Shown here one piece after another: positions 61,186-64,000 of a stretch of DNA of 64,000 nt; positions within the stretch are counted from its first letter, which is position 1, and each line of letters begins with the position of its first letter. The DNA comes from CAJXZP01 sp963974475 (GTDB lineage Bacteria; Bacteroidota; Bacteroidia; Flavobacteriales_G; Salibacteraceae). Both the position numbers and the translations under genes were made by a program. The DNA lies in contig CAXBCR010000001.1 in NCBI GenBank assembly GCA_963974475.1, forward strand, positions 186,001-250,000. Reading direction: 5' to 3'. The notes beneath the pieces are model-generated. The model ran no database searches. It worked only from the letters and a program-made list of their open reading frames with translations, and was not told the DNA's origin.

Positions 61186-62019
61186 CTATTTACGGTATTT
61201 CACCTCTAGTTCGTGCATTTCAATAAGGGGTTTCAAATATTCTTTTAATTGTGTCATGTCCATTTGCGATGCAGCATCACATAAAGCCTCATTAGGGCAA
61301 GGGTGCGCTTCTACAAAAATTCCATCTACTCCTGCAGCCATTCCTGCTCTTCCCAATACATCAAGGTATTGACGTGCACCACCGTTTGGATCAGCACTTG
61401 GAATTCCGTATTTACGGATAGAGTGAGTTACATCAAAAATAGTAGGATATCCCGTTTCTCTCATGTGATAAAATGCGCGTGGATCAACTACTAAATCGTT
61501 ATAACCAAATGCATATCCACGTTCAGTCAACAAAATGTTTTCATTTCCTACTGATTCCACTTTAGCCACAGGCTTACTCATGTTTTCAGGAGCTAAAAAC
61601 TGCGCGTGTTTTAAGTTAATCGCTTTACCCGTTTTAGCTGCCGTTACTGCAAGTGTTGTTTGCATTACTAAATAGGCTGGAATTTGAAGTACATCCACCA
61701 CTTCTGCAGCTGCTGCTACTTGATCCGGATAATGAATATCTGTCAATAACGGAAATCCGAATTCTTCTTTTACGCGTTGTAATATTTTCAAACCTTCATC
61801 CATTCCTGGACCCATGTAATAATCTACCGAGCTACGGTTATCTTTTTGGAAAGAAGACTTATAAATTAAAGGGATGTCCAAATCTTCGCTTACTCTTTTC
61901 AAAGTTTCAGCTGTGTCCATCATGATTTTTTCTGATTCAATCACACAAGGTCCTGAAATCAAGAAAAGTTTGTCGGCTCCGCATTCTACATCGCCAACCA
62001 TTACCTTTTTAATACTCAT
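61186..62019 (-). CDS. kdsA: 3-deoxy-8-phosphooctulonate synthase (Kdo8P synthase)
   Basis: Joins phosphoenolpyruvate with D-arabinose 5-phosphate to form Kdo-8-phosphate, the committed step to the Kdo of lipopolysaccharide. It has 277 residues. Signatures are 'LISGPCVIES' with the metal-ligand C25, 'YKSSFQKDNRSS', 'TDIHYPDQV', 'AINLKHAQFLAPENM' (usual KKGQF is KHAQF here), 'LTERGYAFGYNDLVVDPR', 'DVTHSI' and 'VEAHPCP'. The Cys makes it the metal-dependent class. It is first in a two-gene operon with the transaldolase-CBS gene. Confidence 0.95.
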   Translation of the reverse strand: MSIKKVMVGDVECGADKLFLISGPCVIESEKIMMDTAETLKRVSEDLDIPLIYKSSFQKDNRSSVDYYMGPGMDEGLKILQRVKEEFGFPLLTDIHYPDQVAAAAEVVDVLQIPAYLVMQTTLAVTAAKTGKAINLKHAQFLAPENMSKPVAKVESVGNENILLTERGYAFGYNDLVVDPRAFYHMRETGYPTIFDVTHSIRKYGIPSADPNGGARQYLDVLGRAGMAAGVDGIFVEAHPCPNEALCDAASQMDMTQLKEYLKPLIEMHELEVKYRK

Positions 62020-62033
62020 TCAAAAAATTTTGG

Positions 62034-62066
62034 CAAAAGTATGATTTTAACGGTTATAATTCGCAA
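62034..62066 (-). promoter_or_regulatory. Promoter of kdsA and the transaldolase-CBS gene
   Basis: On the minus strand a TTG (62066-62064) and TACTTTTG (62041-62034) are separated by 22 bases, slightly longer than the 19 consensus. The box ends 14 bases before the kdsA ATG. Confidence 0.45.
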
Positions 62067-62443
62067 TTGTTGATTAATGTGTTCACTCTTGTTGATATGT
62101 TGGTTTTTGTCTAGACTTTTTGGGCGCTTACTACTTGAATAATTGGTTTTGCTATTCACACAAAGTTCGCAAAGTCTTTGCATTACTTTTAATTACCAAA
62201 GAACTTTAAAGGGTTCCCTTCTACCCTAAATCATAATATCCACTTTTTAAATGCTACTTAAATTCGGGCAATCCACCGCCAATTATAAATTAGTCCACCA
62301 TTTTTATGTCCATTAACCAAACTTTGCATAACCAAACCTTCAAATCAAGTTCAGAACTTATTCAAAACCTACAGTAGATTTCCTAACTACATAGCCTACC
62401 AATCCACAAAAAGCACTATTTTGCACATCCAAAAAAATATTTT
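62067..62443. other. Intergenic DNA between kdsA and the nucleoside transporter
   Basis: About 380 bases with no convincing open frame on either strand. A 13-base odd palindrome, GCAAAG-T-CTTTGC, occurs near 62170. Otherwise nothing recognised. Confidence 0.4.
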
Positions 62444-63754
62444 ATGGACTCCATGAGTTTCTCTTTTTTATCCATCCTACAAGGTTTAGGAGGTTTAGTT
62501 TTTCTAGTTGGATTACTTTGGCTGTTTAGCTCCAATCGCAAAGCCATTAGCTGGCCATTAGTAGTAAAAGGCTTAATTCTTCAAATCATTTTTGCGGTTG
62601 CCATTTTGAAAATTGGTTTTATAGCTACCGGCTTTGAATGGATTAGCAAGGCTTTTGTTAAAATCATTTCGTTTACCAATTTTGGAAGCGAATTCTTATT
62701 TGGCCAATTTGGTTCTGGAGCCATTCATCCCGCATTGGGCAACTTTGCGTTTGTGGTACTTCCTACTATTATATTCTTTTCGGCACTCACCAGCTTATTA
62801 TATTACTTAGGAATATTACAAAAGGTGGTATATGGAGTAGCTTGGGTGATGAAACGGGCGCTAAAATTATCGGGCGCAGAAAGTTTAGCCACCGCAGGAA
62901 ACATCTTTTTAGGCCAAACGGAGGCTCCCTTATTAATTAAACCATATTTAGGTCAAATGACCAAATCAGAAATTATGGCCTTAATGACCGGAGGGATGGC
63001 TACCATTGCCGGAGGTGTATTAGCAGCATACATCGGTTTTTTGGGCGGAGATAGCGTTGCTGAACAAACTCTTTTTGCTAAGCATTTACTTGCCGCCTCC
63101 ATTATGTCGGCACCTGCGGCACTCATTGCAGCAAAGATTTTGGTTCCGGAAACGGAAGAATTTGATAATACGATGCACCTCAACAAAGAAAAAATGGGAG
63201 CTAATGTATTGGAGGCCATTTCAAATGGAACCACCGATGGATTAAAACTAGCTATCAATGTTGCAGCTATGCTTTTGGTTTTTACCGCACTCATTTATAT
63301 GTTCAATTATTTCTTATTCAAAATTGGCGACTATACCATGATTAATGATTGGGTAGCAGCAAATACAAGTGCTTATGACAAATTAAGTTTTCAATTTATT
63401 TTAGGATATGTATTTGCGCCAATCTCCTGGCTTATTGGGGTTCCCTATGCTGATATAGTTACGGTGGGTCAACTTCTTGGAGAAAAAACCATCCTAAACG
63501 AATTTTACGCATACGCTACCATGGGCGATATGAAGGCAGCAGGCGTTTTCAGCTCTCAAAAATCGTTAATTATGGCCACCTATATATTATGTGGCTTTTC
63601 AAATGTGGCTTCCATCGGTATTCAAATTGGAGGAATTGGCGCATTAGTACCTGAGAAACGAGGACTTCTATCCAAACTTGGTGTTAAAGCCTTAATTGGC
63701 GGTACCGTGGCTTCTTTATTTACTGCTGCCGTGGTAGGAATGTTTTTCGCATAA
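62444..63754 (+). CDS. Concentrative nucleoside transporter (NupC/CNT family)
   Basis: A 436-residue inner membrane transporter that imports nucleosides with H+ or Na+. The substrate-binding motif 'GNIFLGQTEAPLLIKPYL' and the C-terminal signature 'YILCGFSNVASIGIQIGGIG' are intact, and ten to eleven hydrophobic segments fit the family. It starts a plus-strand transcription unit; the following lipoprotein gene begins 12 bases later. Confidence 0.95.
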   Translation: MDSMSFSFLSILQGLGGLVFLVGLLWLFSSNRKAISWPLVVKGLILQIIFAVAILKIGFIATGFEWISKAFVKIISFTNFGSEFLFGQFGSGAIHPALGNFAFVVLPTIIFFSALTSLLYYLGILQKVVYGVAWVMKRALKLSGAESLATAGNIFLGQTEAPLLIKPYLGQMTKSEIMALMTGGMATIAGGVLAAYIGFLGGDSVAEQTLFAKHLLAASIMSAPAALIAAKILVPETEEFDNTMHLNKEKMGANVLEAISNGTTDGLKLAINVAAMLLVFTALIYMFNYFLFKIGDYTMINDWVAANTSAYDKLSFQFILGYVFAPISWLIGVPYADIVTVGQLLGEKTILNEFYAYATMGDMKAAGVFSSQKSLIMATYILCGFSNVASIGIQIGGIGALVPEKRGLLSKLGVKALIGGTVASLFTAAVVGMFFA

Positions 63755-63766
63755 TTACTATAAGAG

Positions 63767-64000
63767 ATGAGAATTCGGATTGGCTTACTTTCATTTATTA
63801 TCGTTTTTTTAATAGGATGTTCAAATACACCCGAAAGCATTTCCAACGACACGGTTATTCTAACGGCTACGGAGGCAGAATTCTCCACCATAGATTCTGC
63901 TATGCATTATGAAATTGAATTGACCTACCCGGTAATTGATGCAAATATTACACCCGAACGCTTGAATCGAATCAACAATACTATTGCAGAAAAATTCTAT
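63767..64000 (+). CDS. Lipoprotein, 5' part only (probable DUF4163/DUF3298 type)
   Basis: Open from ATG 63767 to the window edge, 78 codons. Signal peptide with lipobox 'FLIGC' (Cys18), then a soluble region with 'MHYEIELTYPVIDA' and 'LNRINNTIAEKFY'. That pattern resembles the start of the DUF4163/PdaC-type domain in Bacteroidota lipoproteins. The C-terminus is outside the window. Confidence 0.75.
   Translation, partial: MRIRIGLLSFIIVFLIGCSNTPESISNDTVILTATEAEFSTIDSAMHYEIELTYPVIDANITPERLNRINNTIAEKFY

Noticed and set aside
62067..62443. Small RNA or hidden gene upstream of the nucleoside transporter
   Set aside because: Only a short odd palindrome near 62170; no long pairing, terminator or coding pattern was found.

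Overview
The window is 64 kb of AT-rich chromosome from a member of the Bacteroidota, most likely a marine or freshwater Flavobacteriales. The evidence is a type IX secretion (T9SS) C-terminal sorting domain on a PKD/Ig-repeat protein, a TonB-dependent receptor fused to a carboxypeptidase-like domain, the Bacteroidota-specific DUF3822-rsmD-coaD cluster, a monomeric NADP-isocitrate dehydrogenase, and promoters of the TAnnTTTG (-7) type with weak Shine-Dalgarno signals. Almost all of it is core housekeeping DNA. No tRNA, rRNA, CRISPR array, insertion sequence or prophage was seen.

Layout. 1-2.5 kb: 5' part of a large exported repeat/coiled-coil protein on the minus strand. 2.7-13.7 kb: superoxide dismutase, the rpsF-rpsR-rplI operon, topoisomerase III, two exported proteins of unknown function, isocitrate dehydrogenase and a small beta-barrel. 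13.8-15.6 kb: dnaX, split at an A10 run so that gamma is the in-frame product and tau needs a -1 shift. 15.6-26.2 kb: T9SS-exported adhesin-like protein, acyltransferase, RecD-like helicase, DUF3822-rsmD-coaD, pyrE, birA. 26.4-35 kb: rsfS-ftsH-cdsA-psd (quality control and phospholipid synthesis), upp, rny, a strong 6S-like RNA candidate, zapA. 35-41 kb: cell envelope genes (M23 peptidase, TonB receptor, lipoprotein). 41-46.3 kb: PAP2 phosphatase and tig-clpP-clpX, with a divergent Crp/Fnr regulator. 46.4-49.3 kb: the only accessory-looking stretch, with an Xre/RES toxin-antitoxin pair, a decayed peptidase fragment, two related palindromes, an orphan lipoprotein and an (ACAA)10 microsatellite. 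49.3-60 kb: BNR-repeat protein, KdsC-like phosphatase, M1 aminopeptidase, biotin carrier protein and two GT-C membrane glycosyltransferases. 60-62 kb: a two-gene operon of kdsA and a transaldolase fused to a KdsD-type CBS pair. 62.4-64 kb: nucleoside transporter and a truncated lipoprotein.

The most interesting features are these. (1) The transaldolase-CBS fusion next to kdsA looks like a replacement for arabinose-5-phosphate isomerase in Kdo synthesis; its active site departs from fructose-6-phosphate aldolase at key positions. (2) dnaX appears to use a slippery A10 run to make gamma and tau. (3) An unannotated RNA of about 210 nt between zapA and rny has a 24-bp closing stem and an apical UUCG hairpin, the architecture and gene neighbourhood of 6S RNA. 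Several genes (the PKD protein, DUF3822, the TonB receptor) lack an ordinary ATG start at the expected place.
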